64,000 nucleotides of DNA from Branchiostoma floridae (Eukaryota; Chordata; Leptocardii; Amphioxiformes; Branchiostomatidae): positions 16,059,547 to 16,123,546 of the forward strand of contig NC_049983.1 in the NCBI RefSeq assembly GCF_000003815.2, in the 5' to 3' direction. The first letter of the stretch is position 1. The number at the start of each line of letters is the position of its first letter. Both the position numbers and the translations under genes were made by a program. Positions 41,801-43,549 of the stretch are shown piece after piece. The notes beneath the pieces are model-generated. The model was not told the origin of the DNA. It saw only the letters and a program-made list of their open reading frames with translations, and made no database searches.

Positions 41801-43549
41801 ATGAATGTGCAATAAAGGCATTATAATATATCCCTTGCCCCCTCCCCTTTCAGCTGGTGCTCAGAACGTCCCCACCCCCACACCGACTACCATATACACA
41901 GAGGACCCAGATGAGCTGCGCCATCACTGTGTAGCCCAGCAGACGCAGTATCGATTCTTTGGCGACTTTGCTACGAATGACGGGTTTAGGCCATGGTCGT
42001 CTTNNNNNNNNNNNNNNNNNNNNNNNNNNNNNNNNNNNNNNNNNNNNNNNNNNNNNNNNNNNNNNNNNNNNNNNNNNNNNNNNNNNNNNNNNNNNNNNNN
42101 NNNCGCTTTGATGAAAGGCAATAAAACTAATCCGCTCATTTTCTGCAGGTTGCGTACTGTTCCCTGGCCGGCTATACTCCTCTGGCCGGCTTACTCCTCT
42201 ATTTGTTCCATTTCTACGGTTTTCCAGTGACCCGGAGTCTGGTAGAGACTATAGTATAGTATTTGCACAATTAATGTTGTGTGGCCCAAGGCTACAGAAA
42301 CAGAGATGGACCCTGCCCCTTGCACCATCTGGTACTGGAAAGACTTTAATAACTAACTTTAATCTCTGGTCTGTCTCCACAGTGAGTTTGCAGCCGTGCG
42401 TCTGCCCGACACCAACCTGCTGTTTGTCATTGCTGACGAGAACTGTGGGTTATGCAACACCACCAGACTGGCTCAGAGCCAGTTCTTTGATATCCTTTTG
42501 ATGATCTAGTCCTGTCCACTTGATTCTTGTGTTCACCTCAGAGTTCTACAGGCCTTCATTGTACATTCGATGTACTCTATGTTCATTCTATACGAAAAGC
42601 AATTAAAGAATAAACTTTGATGATCAAATAGTTGATTTCAGTCATAGATGTGGTTTGAAAATTAGAAACAGCTTGAATTACAAACTGTATAGACATTTCA
42701 CATCAATGCTGCACATATTGTGTCTTAGATTTATGAAACTGTTTTTTTTATTGCGTTTTCAAATAAAAATATAGAGACTTGGGGAAGCATTCAACAGAAT
42801 GATCATAAAGGTACAAATTAGATACCTTCCAGAAATAAATAACCAATATCTAAACAGTGTTTGTAAGTTGACATTCAGAAGAACATGACCTTGACCCCCC
42901 TCCCCACATGTGGGTCCTGACCTCTGTGCCTACCAGCCCCGCTTCAGGAGACGGCCCAAAAGGTCGTGTCACAAACAACATCAGCAGGTAAGTACAACTC
43001 ACCATAGTCAGCGAAGTACTGTAAATGCAGAAATGTTTGTGGTGGATTAATGTTTGCGGTTTTCGCGGTGACTTCACCGTGAATTTAAATCCACCGCGGC
43101 CATTTTTCTATTATGGTATTAGATTGCAGTCTATGGTGTTACCGCGAACTTAAAACCACCGCGAAAAGTCCTTTTTCCCCGTTACCATGAAATTAAATCC
43201 TCACGAACTTAAATGCATTTCAGTATCAGCCTCGCATCTTTATTTTCTGAAGAACAAATTTTAATCTAAAGTATACAAACCCTTTTCTACTTGAAGCAGA
43301 TGAGATTCTAAGAAAAAGGACCATCATTTCGTCATTTGTCATAGTGCTGATCTTACAGCTGTTGTAATAATCCCACTTTCTGGTTGATGCCTTGTTCTGT
43401 ACCATGTTGTCTGACCTCCCTATCATTAACAGGAGGACACCACACAATGTATGTCTGGTTCCCCGATGCTCTACATCAGTACCGGCCTGCTAGCTGTGGT
43501 GCTGACTCTACAAATGCTGAACTACAGATTCCAAGCAACCATCATGTAG
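2773..43549 (+). CDS. CACNA2D: Calcium channel alpha2delta subunit gene, 5' end outside the window
   Basis: Extracellular, membrane-anchored auxiliary subunit that promotes trafficking and current of high-voltage-activated calcium channels. About 38 exons, roughly 995 visible codons (the family is about 1,100), splice together with consistent phase. Domain order is VWA_N (2773-8120), the linker that carries the gabapentin-site arginines in vertebrates (exons 4a/4b), the VWA domain beginning SPKDMLILLDTSGS, Cache-like region (HGGYAFIINNNGF), VGCC_alpha2 region (CFLLDDGGFVIA, then LRLGWWTTSVAW), and a C-terminal cysteine-rich tail ending in a hydrophobic stretch. VFIDN and GYAF motifs resemble alpha2delta-3/4 more than -1/2, but orthology is not settled. 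The signal peptide and first exons are missing, and two N-gaps hide part of the delta region. Oddities are a degenerate MIDAS, mutually exclusive exons, a splice-donor array, an AT-AC intron and an antisense retrotransposon in one intron. Introns not listed separately look unremarkable. Confidence 0.95.
3775..3843 (+). repeat. Flank repeat X1
   Basis: 69 bp that recurs at 4183-4251 with one mismatch. Ends in TTGCA directly before MITE A. Confidence 0.9.
3844..4182 (-). mobile_element. CAGGGCTCGAAATA MITE copy A (inverted relative to B)
   Basis: Termini CAGGGCTCGAAATA and TATTTCGAGCCCTG, rich in ACCTGCAC / GTGCAGGT motifs. The same family occurs at 4294, 14922 and 36948. 'CAGGG' ends with 5-bp target duplications at other copies suggest a hAT-like non-autonomous element. 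Confidence 0.88.
4183..4293 (+). repeat. Intact empty-site copy X2-TTGCA-Y1 between the two MITEs
   Basis: Contains X2 (4183-4251) and Y1 (4247-4293) overlapping by TTGCA, i.e. the target sequence without an insertion. Confidence 0.85.
4294..4610 (+). mobile_element. CAGGGCTCGAAATA MITE copy B
   Basis: Complete ends, opposite orientation to copy A. Followed by Y2 at 4611-4657, a near copy of Y1, beginning TTGCA. Confidence 0.88.
5596..5940 (+). repeat. Imperfect tandem duplication, period about 233 bp
   Basis: GGAGTCAACTTTCC, CATGGATCAGCACCATGGAC and TGTTGTTTTCTTTCTTGATT recur in the same order in both halves. Confidence 0.8.
7521..7662 (+). CDS. CACNA2D: CACNA2D exon 2 (VWA_N domain)
   Basis: Acceptor CCCCCTCAG, donor GTAGAA, 142 nt, phase 0 to 1. 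Begins VADVPYYSAMDG and ends IHIPVNIYEQ, matching the family's VVYYNAKD and VHIPTDIYE motifs. Contains an N-glycosylation sequon, NRT. Confidence 0.9.
7953..8120 (+). CDS. CACNA2D: CACNA2D exon 3 (VWA_N core)
   Basis: Acceptor CTACTAG, donor GTAAGA, 168 nt, phase 1 to 1. Encodes LDSVFIDNWQQN, LPWQAFASQTGVFRMYPA and PHRFGS. The VFIDN and GVFRMYP motifs match the family pattern VFVDN / GFFRQYP of alpha2delta-3. Confidence 0.95.
10281..10400 (+). mobile_element. tRNA-derived SINE-like sequence
   Basis: Box-B-like GGTCCTGAGTTCAAATCC at about 10332-10349, followed by the shared body motif TTGTGCCCTTGGAAAGGC seen in other SINEs of this window. Confidence 0.6.
11583..11790 (+). mobile_element. tRNA-derived SINE-like sequence
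   Basis: Box-A-like GTGGCATAATGGTTAG and box-B-like GGTCCCGGCTTTGAATC. Confidence 0.5.
12783..12846 (+). CDS. CACNA2D: CACNA2D exon 4a (mutually exclusive alternative)
   Basis: Acceptor CACTAG, donor GTAAGT, 64 nt, phase 1 to 2. Encodes TLTIADVPRRFDEFDARMTQ and completes a shared W with the next exon. It is homologous to exon 4b at 13869-13926 (shared pattern RR-F---D-R--QW). Because 64 leaves remainder 1 on division by 3, using both exons or neither shifts the frame; joining 4a to 4b gives an early TGA. It occupies the position of the vertebrate DVRRRPWY gabapentin-binding motif. Confidence 0.85.
13869..13926 (+). CDS. CACNA2D: CACNA2D exon 4b (mutually exclusive alternative)
   Basis: Acceptor TCTGTAG, donor GTAAGA, 58 nt, phase 1 to 2, the same phases as exon 4a. 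Encodes MSFTADRRQFASYDPRISQ and then the shared W. Two residues shorter than 4a. A coding role is supported by intact splice sites, an open frame and residue-level similarity to 4a despite divergent nucleotides. Confidence 0.85.
14634..14684 (+). CDS. CACNA2D: CACNA2D exon 5 (start of VWA domain)
   Basis: Acceptor TTGCAG, donor GTAAGT, 51 nt, phase 2 to 2. Encodes YQQTISSPKDMLILLDT, matching the family's YIQGAASPKDMLILVDV. Contributes the first Asp of the MIDAS motif. Confidence 0.95.
14922..15265 (+). mobile_element. CAGGGCT MITE copy C
   Basis: Same family as copies A and B, flanked by the 5-bp duplication TTAGG (14917-14921 and 15266-15270). Confidence 0.9.
15290..15470 (-). mobile_element. 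tRNA-derived SINE
   Basis: Minus-strand box B AGGTCCTGAGTTTGGATCC, then a body containing CGTGCCTTTGGGAAATAAG. Confidence 0.6.
17396..17495 (+). CDS. CACNA2D: CACNA2D exon 6 (VWA, MIDAS DxSGS)
   Basis: Acceptor GTTAG, donor GTGAGT, 100 nt, phase 2 to 0. Completes DTSGSVEG, the MIDAS DxSxS motif, then encodes LLDRLTEDDYVATGY, equivalent to LSDDDFVNVASF in alpha2delta-1. Confidence 0.95.
17980..18048 (+). CDS. CACNA2D: CACNA2D exon 7 (VWA)
   Basis: Acceptor CTTGCAG, donor GTGAGA, 69 nt, phase 0 to 0. Encodes FNAYAQAVSCLSSFVQAT then THNKE, matching FNSNAQDVSCFQHLVQAN of alpha2delta-1. Confidence 0.95.
18531..18620 (+). CDS. CACNA2D: CACNA2D exon 8 (VWA, second MIDAS loop)
   Basis: Acceptor CCCTCAG, donor GTGAGT, 90 nt, phase 0 to 0. 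Encodes LEAADQANYYAGLEYAF. The alpha2delta-1 MIDAS threonine (GITDY) aligns with Ala here (DQANY). Confidence 0.95.
19266..19388 (+). CDS. CACNA2D: CACNA2D exon 9 (VWA, third MIDAS loop)
   Basis: Acceptor TACAG, donor GTAAGA, 123 nt, phase 0 to 0. Encodes CNKVIVLVTENAELYPEA and FRKYNPDRN. Family members read LFTDGGEE or LITDGAVD; the third MIDAS Asp is Glu here. Confidence 0.95.
19785..19863 (+). CDS. CACNA2D: CACNA2D exon 10 (VWA)
   Basis: Acceptor CTGTAG, donor GTCAGT, 79 nt, phase 0 to 1. Encodes IRVFVIVVGEPIHDW and KMACDNR, matching VRVFTFSVGQHNYD and WMACENKG. Confidence 0.95.
20309..20338 (+). repeat. (TGTT)n microsatellite abutting a splice acceptor
   Basis: About seven TGTT units end 8 nt before the acceptor of exon 11 and replace an ordinary pyrimidine tract. 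Confidence 0.9.
20347..20396 (+). CDS. CACNA2D: CACNA2D exon 11 (end of VWA)
   Basis: Acceptor TTGACAG preceded by a (TGTT)n microsatellite, donor GTAAGA, 50 nt, phase 1 to 0. Encodes GYFSTVRSDGAAREASG, matching the GYYYEIPSIGAIR region. Confidence 0.9.
20397..22209 (+). other. CACNA2D intron with tandem repeats
   Basis: Three imperfect repeats at about 21205-21555 share CTAACAGTTTCAGTACCATG-like cores and GAAAATAA. Nothing else was recognised. Confidence 0.6.
22210..22293 (+). CDS. CACNA2D: CACNA2D exon 12
   Basis: Acceptor TTCCAG, donor GTAAGT, 84 nt, phase 0 to 0. Encodes DFGQVLSRPVALENS then FSKIFMSEK, matching YLDVLGRPMVLAGD and TNVYLDA. Confidence 0.92.
22470..22520 (+). CDS. CACNA2D: CACNA2D exon 13
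   Basis: Acceptor TTGCCAG, donor GTATGG, 51 nt, phase 0 to 0. Encodes DDFEVYVSYPVINTTM, which aligns with the TLPVFNITG / AMPVFSKQN region. Contains an NTT sequon. Confidence 0.9.
23170..23229 (+). CDS. CACNA2D: CACNA2D exon 14, phase-0 cassette candidate
   Basis: Acceptor TTCCCCAG, donor GTAAGT, 60 nt, phase 0 to 0. Encodes DNPPYIANDGSCKL then DDSACA, with two cysteines. It has no obvious counterpart in alpha2delta-3 and lies where mammalian alpha2delta genes are known to be alternatively spliced. Skipping would preserve the frame. Confidence 0.75.
23759..23773 (+). CDS. CACNA2D: CACNA2D microexon 15 (5 codons)
   Basis: Fifteen nucleotides encoding MRSTQ, after a strong T/C tract and ACAG acceptor at 23758, with donor GTTAGT. 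Phase 0 to 0. It fits between exons 14 and 16, where RSTQNQAVLGVV aligns with NLKNQLILGVM of alpha2delta-1. Optional inclusion is possible. Confidence 0.65.
23800..23992 (-). mobile_element. tRNA-derived SINE ending at an acceptor
   Basis: Minus-strand box B AGGTCCCAAGTTCAATGC and body GTGCCCTTGGGAAAGGCC. The plus-strand intron acceptor of exon 16 lies at its edge. Confidence 0.6.
23993..24067 (+). CDS. CACNA2D: CACNA2D exon 16
   Basis: Acceptor CTCCCAG, donor GTAATT, 75 nt, phase 0 to 0. Encodes NQAVLGVVSVPWPVKEMRKS, matching LLGVVGTDVPVKELLK of alpha2delta-3. Confidence 0.93.
24068..25634 (+). other. CACNA2D intron
   Basis: Contains a CT microsatellite at about 24640-24665 and a MITE at 24849-25021. 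The rest is unremarkable. Confidence 0.5.
24849..25021. mobile_element. MITE with TACAGTCAAACCTGT termini
   Basis: Inverted ends TACAGTCAAACCTGT and ACAGGTTTGACTGTA, with internal repeated GGCCACTAT and GACAGGTGGCC. Confidence 0.85.
25635..25709 (+). CDS. CACNA2D: CACNA2D exon 17 (Cache-like core)
   Basis: Acceptor TTTCCAG, donor GTAAGT, 75 nt, phase 0 to 0. Encodes GHGGYAFIINNNGFVVLHPH, the hallmark GY-F-I--NG---HP motif of the alpha2delta Cache region. Confidence 0.96.
26275..26418 (+). CDS. CACNA2D: CACNA2D exon 18
   Basis: Acceptor CAATAG, donor GTGAGA, 144 nt, phase 0 to 0. Encodes TIDLLDIEFTNPDKEAMRNK and VKLETGRD, matching [22 protein letters not shown] of alpha2delta-1. Confidence 0.95.
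26604..26934. mobile_element. CAGGGTT MITE-like element
   Basis: Begins CAGGGTTAGACAAG, ends CTTGTCCAACCCTG, with inner GGGCAAGT/ACTTGCCC motifs. No clear target duplication. A degraded relative lies near 51950-52080. Confidence 0.7.
27085..27410 (+). repeat. Two-copy tandem duplication, about 162 bp
   Basis: TATGGATTTTGTGCTTATAG, TTTCTTGGGTGAT and GCAGCTTACAAAA recur in order in both halves. Confidence 0.9.
27707..27768 (+). CDS. CACNA2D: CACNA2D exon 19
   Basis: Acceptor TTTTCAG, donor GTACAT, 62 nt, phase 0 to 2. Encodes NYIDEVQMTYHYGPVKGTGF, matching [20 protein letters not shown]. Confidence 0.92.
28301..28424. repeat. Near-perfect 124-bp palindrome
   Basis: Arms begin TTAGCGCCAATTGATATC and end with its reverse complement. 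Inner arms also pair (TTATTAGAAAAT with ATTTTCTAATAA) around a T/A-rich loop. Likely a fold-back MITE; a transcribed hairpin is possible. Confidence 0.9.
28622..28689 (+). CDS. CACNA2D: CACNA2D exon 20
   Basis: Acceptor TGTTCCAG, donor GTTGGT, 68 nt, phase 2 to 1. Encodes MGLGIPQYHPGSLDVSGVSY, equivalent to the SLALVLPTYSFYY strand region. Confidence 0.88.
29104..29155 (+). CDS. CACNA2D: CACNA2D exon 21
   Basis: Acceptor TTTCGCAG, donor GTAAGT, 52 nt, phase 1 to 2. Encodes GFRAFESNSAGKLVLTP, joining to the LFYCSNY of the next exon. Confidence 0.85.
29442..29557 (+). CDS. CACNA2D: CACNA2D exon 22, ends at a repeated splice donor
   Basis: Acceptor TTCCTCAG, first donor CACT|GTAAGT, 116 nt, phase 2 to 1. 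Encodes FYCSNYSSSPHNCQDNLRC and KIADAHHLGQNAPEH, matching the APRDYCNDLK / LLNFNEF region. The donor falls in the first unit of a 30-bp tandem array, so at least ten further copies of the same donor follow. Confidence 0.88.
29553..29890 (+). repeat. 30-bp minisatellite carrying 11 copies of a 5' splice site
   Basis: The unit is about 30 bp and contains CACTGTAAGT and CACCTGGTCAGTGTTCTC. Donor GT dinucleotides fall at 29558, 29588, 29618, 29648, 29678, 29716, 29746, 29776, 29806, 29836 and 29866. Spacing is 30 bp except one 38-bp step after the fifth, caused by an 8-bp insertion (ACATGTAC-like). The exon frame stays open through the whole array. Donors 1-5 preserve phase to the next exon, adding ten codons each (CKYTWSVFSH); donors 6-11 would shift it. 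Confidence 0.95.
30855..30951 (+). CDS. CACNA2D: CACNA2D exon 23
   Basis: Acceptor GCCCAG, donor GTTTGT, 97 nt, phase 1 to 2. Encodes DEKMIQHVMLDAVVTASHAT and WQSLAPQF, matching ELIQEVLFDAVVSAPIEAYW of alpha2delta-3. Confidence 0.95.
31057..31119 (+). CDS. CACNA2D: CACNA2D exon 24
   Basis: Acceptor TTTCACAG, donor GTAAGG, 63 nt, phase 2 to 2. Encodes QGIDSLFISGASGLTRVLHD, matching VKARFVVTDGGITRVYP. Confidence 0.93.
31270..31971. mobile_element. Older element interrupted by a nested hAT MITE
   Basis: Flanks carry CCAAAAAGTAGAGAC and GATATGATTTTGGAAA-like ends and, inverted, CCAAAATCATGTCCAGTTGC. The same family is at 50358-50463 and 63751-63870. The hAT copy at 31373-31825 sits inside. Confidence 0.7.
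31373..31825. mobile_element. hAT-type MITE, copy 1 (TAGGGCTGGGTACCGG)
   Basis: Begins TAGGGCTGGGTACCGGTAC and ends GGTACCCACCACTA (a diverged end). Flanked by the 8-bp duplication GTCACAGA (31365-31372 and 31826-31833). The interior has repeated GGTCCAGG motifs. Confidence 0.9.
32122..32145 (+). CDS. CACNA2D: Candidate 24-nt microexon resembling the end of exon 24
   Basis: Follows the tract TTTTCTTAATCTTGTCCAG, ends at donor GTATGG, and is 24 nt in phase 2 to 2, so inclusion keeps the frame. It would insert LTRIFRDR, closely resembling LTRVLHDG at the end of exon 24 about 1 kb upstream. It may be a partial exon duplication used as an optional microexon, or a non-functional relic. Confidence 0.5.
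32477..32577 (+). CDS. CACNA2D: CACNA2D exon 25
   Basis: Acceptor CTTCTAG, donor GTGGGT, 101 nt, phase 2 to 1. Encodes TPFHHGDSFTATYFTRSLSN and KDVYMFHTP, matching [20 protein letters not shown]. Confidence 0.94.
32848..32869 (+). repeat. Left copy of 22-bp target-site duplication
   Basis: Matches 36272-36293 exactly (begins CAAAGCACTCGG). The pair brackets the RLE retrotransposon. Confidence 0.9.
32870..36271 (-). mobile_element. RLE-type non-LTR retrotransposon (R2/HERO-like), apparently complete
   Basis: About 3.4 kb between perfect 22-bp direct repeats, antisense to CACNA2D inside the intron between exons 25 and 26. It has a 226-bp 5' leader, one intact ORF, and a short 3' UTR ending in an AT-rich tail (TTTTATATA) without a long poly-A, as in many R2-group elements. 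Identical flanking repeats and an unbroken ORF suggest a young insertion. Confidence 0.9.
33043..36045 (-). CDS. Retrotransposon polyprotein: reverse transcriptase plus restriction-like endonuclease
   Basis: 1000 codons. Reverse transcriptase spans about residues 250-560: APGPDGIMYGHLK at about 254, FDLADAFGSV at about 384, GVFQGDNLSP at about 441, and catalytic FADD at about 485. A C-terminal zinc knuckle follows (C806, C809, H816/817, C822; CKLCGNRETLHH). The restriction-like endonuclease has RHN at about 834, KPDLVIF at about 883 and the E of IQELTVPFE at about 900. This order is that of single-ORF R2/R4/NeSL/HERO elements, which nick target DNA and prime reverse transcription there. No N-terminal zinc finger or Myb motif is visible. 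Instead residues 12-29 form a signal-peptide-like hydrophobic stretch (TWTLLILLTLISTTGTEA), which is odd for this class. The start is the first in-frame ATG, in good context (CCAAGATGG). Confidence 0.93.
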   Translation of the reverse strand: MAFRVHSDPCNTWTLLILLTLISTTGTEAFLSFKLPSLPSDIWTEHNNDVKAMLGPLHHALSTNEISPKLAGEGFSDTMSDFMASKPEFYHDKEEGHSSGYVSHEPSSLTQVKRLKNKLRKKAFQANATSEDRKAFRDAIKTYSFMKRQQKRKEMSKSAAHQEKEYHKNFWKFAGKCAKGQLDTPPVKPAFSLNYANEYYHNKYSTPTPIDFNKLFWFPHLPVEDHAPDNPFNMSPVRPKDIKAVLSKRCATSAPGPDGIMYGHLKRLPACHLFLSTLFSKLLESGDPPTSWSSCTVALLHKEGSPEDPGNFRMICLTSCVSKIFHQILSERWTKYMTDNKLIDPETQKAFLTGINGCVEHIQVMREILAHAKKNRRTVHITWFDLADAFGSVEHNLIYYQMSRNKFPPIIMEYVKNLYSRLEGKVKGPGWESNPFSFGRGVFQGDNLSPIIFLTVFQPLLQDLKAVEQQYGYDLNGQRYITLPFADDFCLITTNKKQHQKLISEISSNTKSMNLSLKPRKCKSMSITSGKPTETTFTIDGKPVKTTKDAPEKFLGGYITFSGKTKETYDIVAKTIQTAVENINKSAIRNEYKLRVYMEHAFPSWRYLLMVHDLTDTQLQKLDAIHTKAIKSWLKVQASATNAILYNTVGLNYKTISDLYLEAHTLAYSRSAVKADDKVKHALQAKLDRESQWSRKMKRWGLGKCHSIHQQAMNATTDTCWPSVRKQIKHQVTNMRHETWSEHQKNLQQQGHMLQLIEEEKCDLTWKSVMYDLPKGILSFAVRASIDALPTFCNLATWGKRTNDKCKLCGNRETLHHVLNNCGVSLQQGRYTFRHNSILKHIVDTLQENIDHSQIDVRVYADLQGYTTDGGTIPVQTIPTAQKPDLVIFLPRENTIHIQELTVPFEQNIKASHERKVNKYTSLVSDLSKTGISVTLTCVEVGSRGLITPDNKNRLRTLFKTVKAKVPKKLFRDISRMSLLSSYAIWRARHEPHWEYCAIE
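36272..36293 (+). repeat. Right copy of 22-bp target-site duplication
   Basis: Identical to 32848-32869; flanks the 5' end of the minus-strand retrotransposon. Confidence 0.9.
36294..36836 (+). other. Intron remainder before exon 26
   Basis: AT-rich; contains the small palindrome TACTGTACAGTA at about 36533. Nothing else seen. Confidence 0.5.
36837..36920 (+). CDS. CACNA2D: CACNA2D exon 26
   Basis: Acceptor TTTTTCAG, donor GTAAGC, 84 nt, phase 1 to 1. Encodes MEPSDPLNIVGAKAVKVPVQ and GQDVLPA, matching SKAVEIYIQGKLLKPA. A MITE begins 27 bp after the donor. Confidence 0.9.
36948..37253 (+). mobile_element. CAGGGCT MITE copy D
   Basis: Flanked by the 5-bp duplication TAATG (36943-36947 and 37254-37258). 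Begins only 27 bp downstream of the exon 26 donor. Confidence 0.92.
37747..37980. mobile_element. piggyBac-like MITE
   Basis: Ends CCCTTAAAATGCCA and TGGCAGTTTAAGGG are inverted and flanked by TTAA on the left (37743-37746) and TTGA on the right. CCCTT ends at TTAA sites are the piggyBac signature. Confidence 0.75.
38419..38480 (+). CDS. CACNA2D: CACNA2D exon 27
   Basis: Acceptor TGTACAG, donor GTGAGT, 62 nt, phase 1 to 0. Encodes VAGANINADKVSDKMKDISE, matching VVGIKIDVNSWIENF. Confidence 0.9.
38623..38673 (+). CDS. CACNA2D: CACNA2D exon 28 (cysteine-rich)
   Basis: Acceptor TTTACAG, donor GTAAGT, 51 nt, phase 0 to 0. Encodes KGCRTYTPTSCMTCADM; the three cysteines match the DPCAGPVCDC motif of alpha2delta-1. 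Confidence 0.9.
39048..39119 (+). CDS. CACNA2D: CACNA2D exon 29
   Basis: Acceptor ACTGTAG, donor GTATGT, 72 nt, phase 0 to 0. Encodes AECFLLDDGGFVIATTRDD, matching MDCVILDDGGFLLMANHDD. Confidence 0.96.
39400..39485 (+). mobile_element. tRNA-like SINE fragment
   Basis: Box-B-like CTGGGTTTGAATCCCC with an upstream GGTCAGGTGTATGG segment. Confidence 0.45.
39732..39802 (+). CDS. CACNA2D: CACNA2D exon 30
   Basis: Acceptor CCTGCAG, donor GTAAAT, 71 nt, phase 0 to 2. Encodes IGTFLGDRDGSLMMSLLQH, matching IGRFFGEIDPSLMRHLV. Confidence 0.95.
40335..40366 (+). CDS. CACNA2D: CACNA2D exon 31, cut by an assembly gap
   Basis: Acceptor TGCTAG, phase 2 in. Encodes RVESYDFAHPV, matching FNKSYDYQSVC, then runs into N. 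The donor and any following residues are not visible. Confidence 0.85.
40367..40642. other. Assembly gap (276 N)
   Basis: Unresolved bases interrupt exon 31 and may hide the short segment that precedes exon 32. Confidence 1.
40678..40726 (+). CDS. CACNA2D: CACNA2D exon 32
   Basis: Acceptor CTTCTAG, donor GTAAGT, 49 nt, phase 1 to 2. Encodes NCGMLRLGWWTTSVAW, matching LQIGWWATAAAW of alpha2delta-1. The other open frame (QLRNAKVRLVDH) does not match the family and breaks phase downstream. Confidence 0.9.
41042..41068 (+). CDS. CACNA2D: CACNA2D exon 33 (27 nt)
   Basis: Acceptor TTTCACAG, donor GTGAGT, phase 2 to 2. Encodes GYLRYYVYG across the junctions, in the hydrophobic stretch equivalent to SILQQFLLSL. 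Confidence 0.82.
41328..41356 (+). CDS. CACNA2D: CACNA2D exon 34 (29 nt)
   Basis: Acceptor TTCTACAG, donor GTAAGT, phase 2 to 1. Encodes SLMSAWLSV, joining AGAQNVP of the next exon. Confidence 0.82.
41854..42003 (+). CDS. CACNA2D: CACNA2D exon 35, 3' end uncertain at gap
   Basis: Acceptor CCTTTCAG, phase 1 in. Encodes GAQNVPTPTPTTIYTEDPDE, CVAQQTQYRFFGDFA and then FRPWSS before the gap. The CVAQQTQY-FF pattern matches CITEQTQYFFDND. No convincing donor is seen before the N run, so the last residues may already be intron. Confidence 0.85.
42004..42103. other. Assembly gap (100 N)
   Basis: Exactly 100 N, a typical placeholder of unknown true size. It probably hides the exon coding for the conserved DCGNCS-type motif. 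Confidence 1.
42104..42382 (+). other. Intronic sequence after the gap
   Basis: Contains CCGGCTATACTCCTCTGGCC, a fragment of a dispersed repeat also seen near 45020-45090 and 63150-63220. I see no exon that fits both the phase and the family. Confidence 0.5.
42383..42489 (+). CDS. CACNA2D: CACNA2D exon 36, ends at a U12-type AT-AC donor
   Basis: Acceptor CTCCACAG, 107 nt, phase 2 to 1. Encodes EFAAVRLPDTNLLFVIADEN then CGLCNTTRLAQSQFF, matching KLMNTNLIFIMVES and CPCDTRLLIQAEQ. No GT donor fits the frame, but the exon runs to TTTG|ATATCCTTT, a perfect minor-spliceosome donor. Confidence 0.9.
42490..42907 (+). promoter_or_regulatory. CACNA2D: U12-type AT-AC intron
   Basis: The donor ATATCCTTTT at 42490 matches the U12 AT-AC consensus. 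The branch-site-like GACCTTGAC at 42887-42895 (consensus TCCTTRAY) sits 12-13 nt before the acceptor CCCCAC ending at 42907. Splicing gives a phase-1 junction that reads SQFFD-VGPDLCAYQPRFRR, which aligns with the family through [15 protein letters not shown]. Minor introns are known in voltage-gated ion-channel genes; conservation at this position in other CACNA2D genes is untested here. Confidence 0.88.
42908..42987 (+). CDS. CACNA2D: CACNA2D exon 37
   Basis: Begins after the AC acceptor, ends at donor GTAAGT, 80 nt, phase 1 to 0. Encodes VGPDLCAYQPRFRRRPKRSC then HKQHQQ, equivalent to [20 protein letters not shown]. Confidence 0.9.
43017..43225. mobile_element. MITE with TACTGTAAATGCA termini, second copy
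   Basis: Same internal CCACCGCG blocks as 1577-1788. The right end is slightly diverged (TGCATTTCAGTA). It lies in the last CACNA2D intron. Confidence 0.85.
43433..43549 (+). CDS. CACNA2D: CACNA2D last exon, hydrophobic C-terminus and stop
   Basis: Acceptor ATTAACAG, phase 0, stop TAG at 43547-43549. Encodes EDTTQCMSGSPMLYISTGLL and AVVLTLQMLNYRF, then ATIM. EDTTQC matches EDYTDC of alpha2delta-1. The hydrophobic run plus an upstream small-residue SGS resembles a GPI-attachment signal. However, about ten polar residues follow it, so a transmembrane anchor is also possible. Confidence 0.92.
   Translation, partial: EDTTQCMSGSPMLYISTGLLAVVLTLQMLNYRFQATIM

Noticed and set aside
42229-42242. Possible small exon TGACCCGGAGTCTG after a CCAG acceptor
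   Set aside because: Its phase fits neither the preceding nor the following CACNA2D exon, and the peptide does not match the family.
42966-42987. Exon 37 starting at the CTACCAG GT-AG acceptor
   Set aside because: It would drop the conserved VGPDLCAYQ segment and break phase with exon 36. The AT-AC intron explains both.
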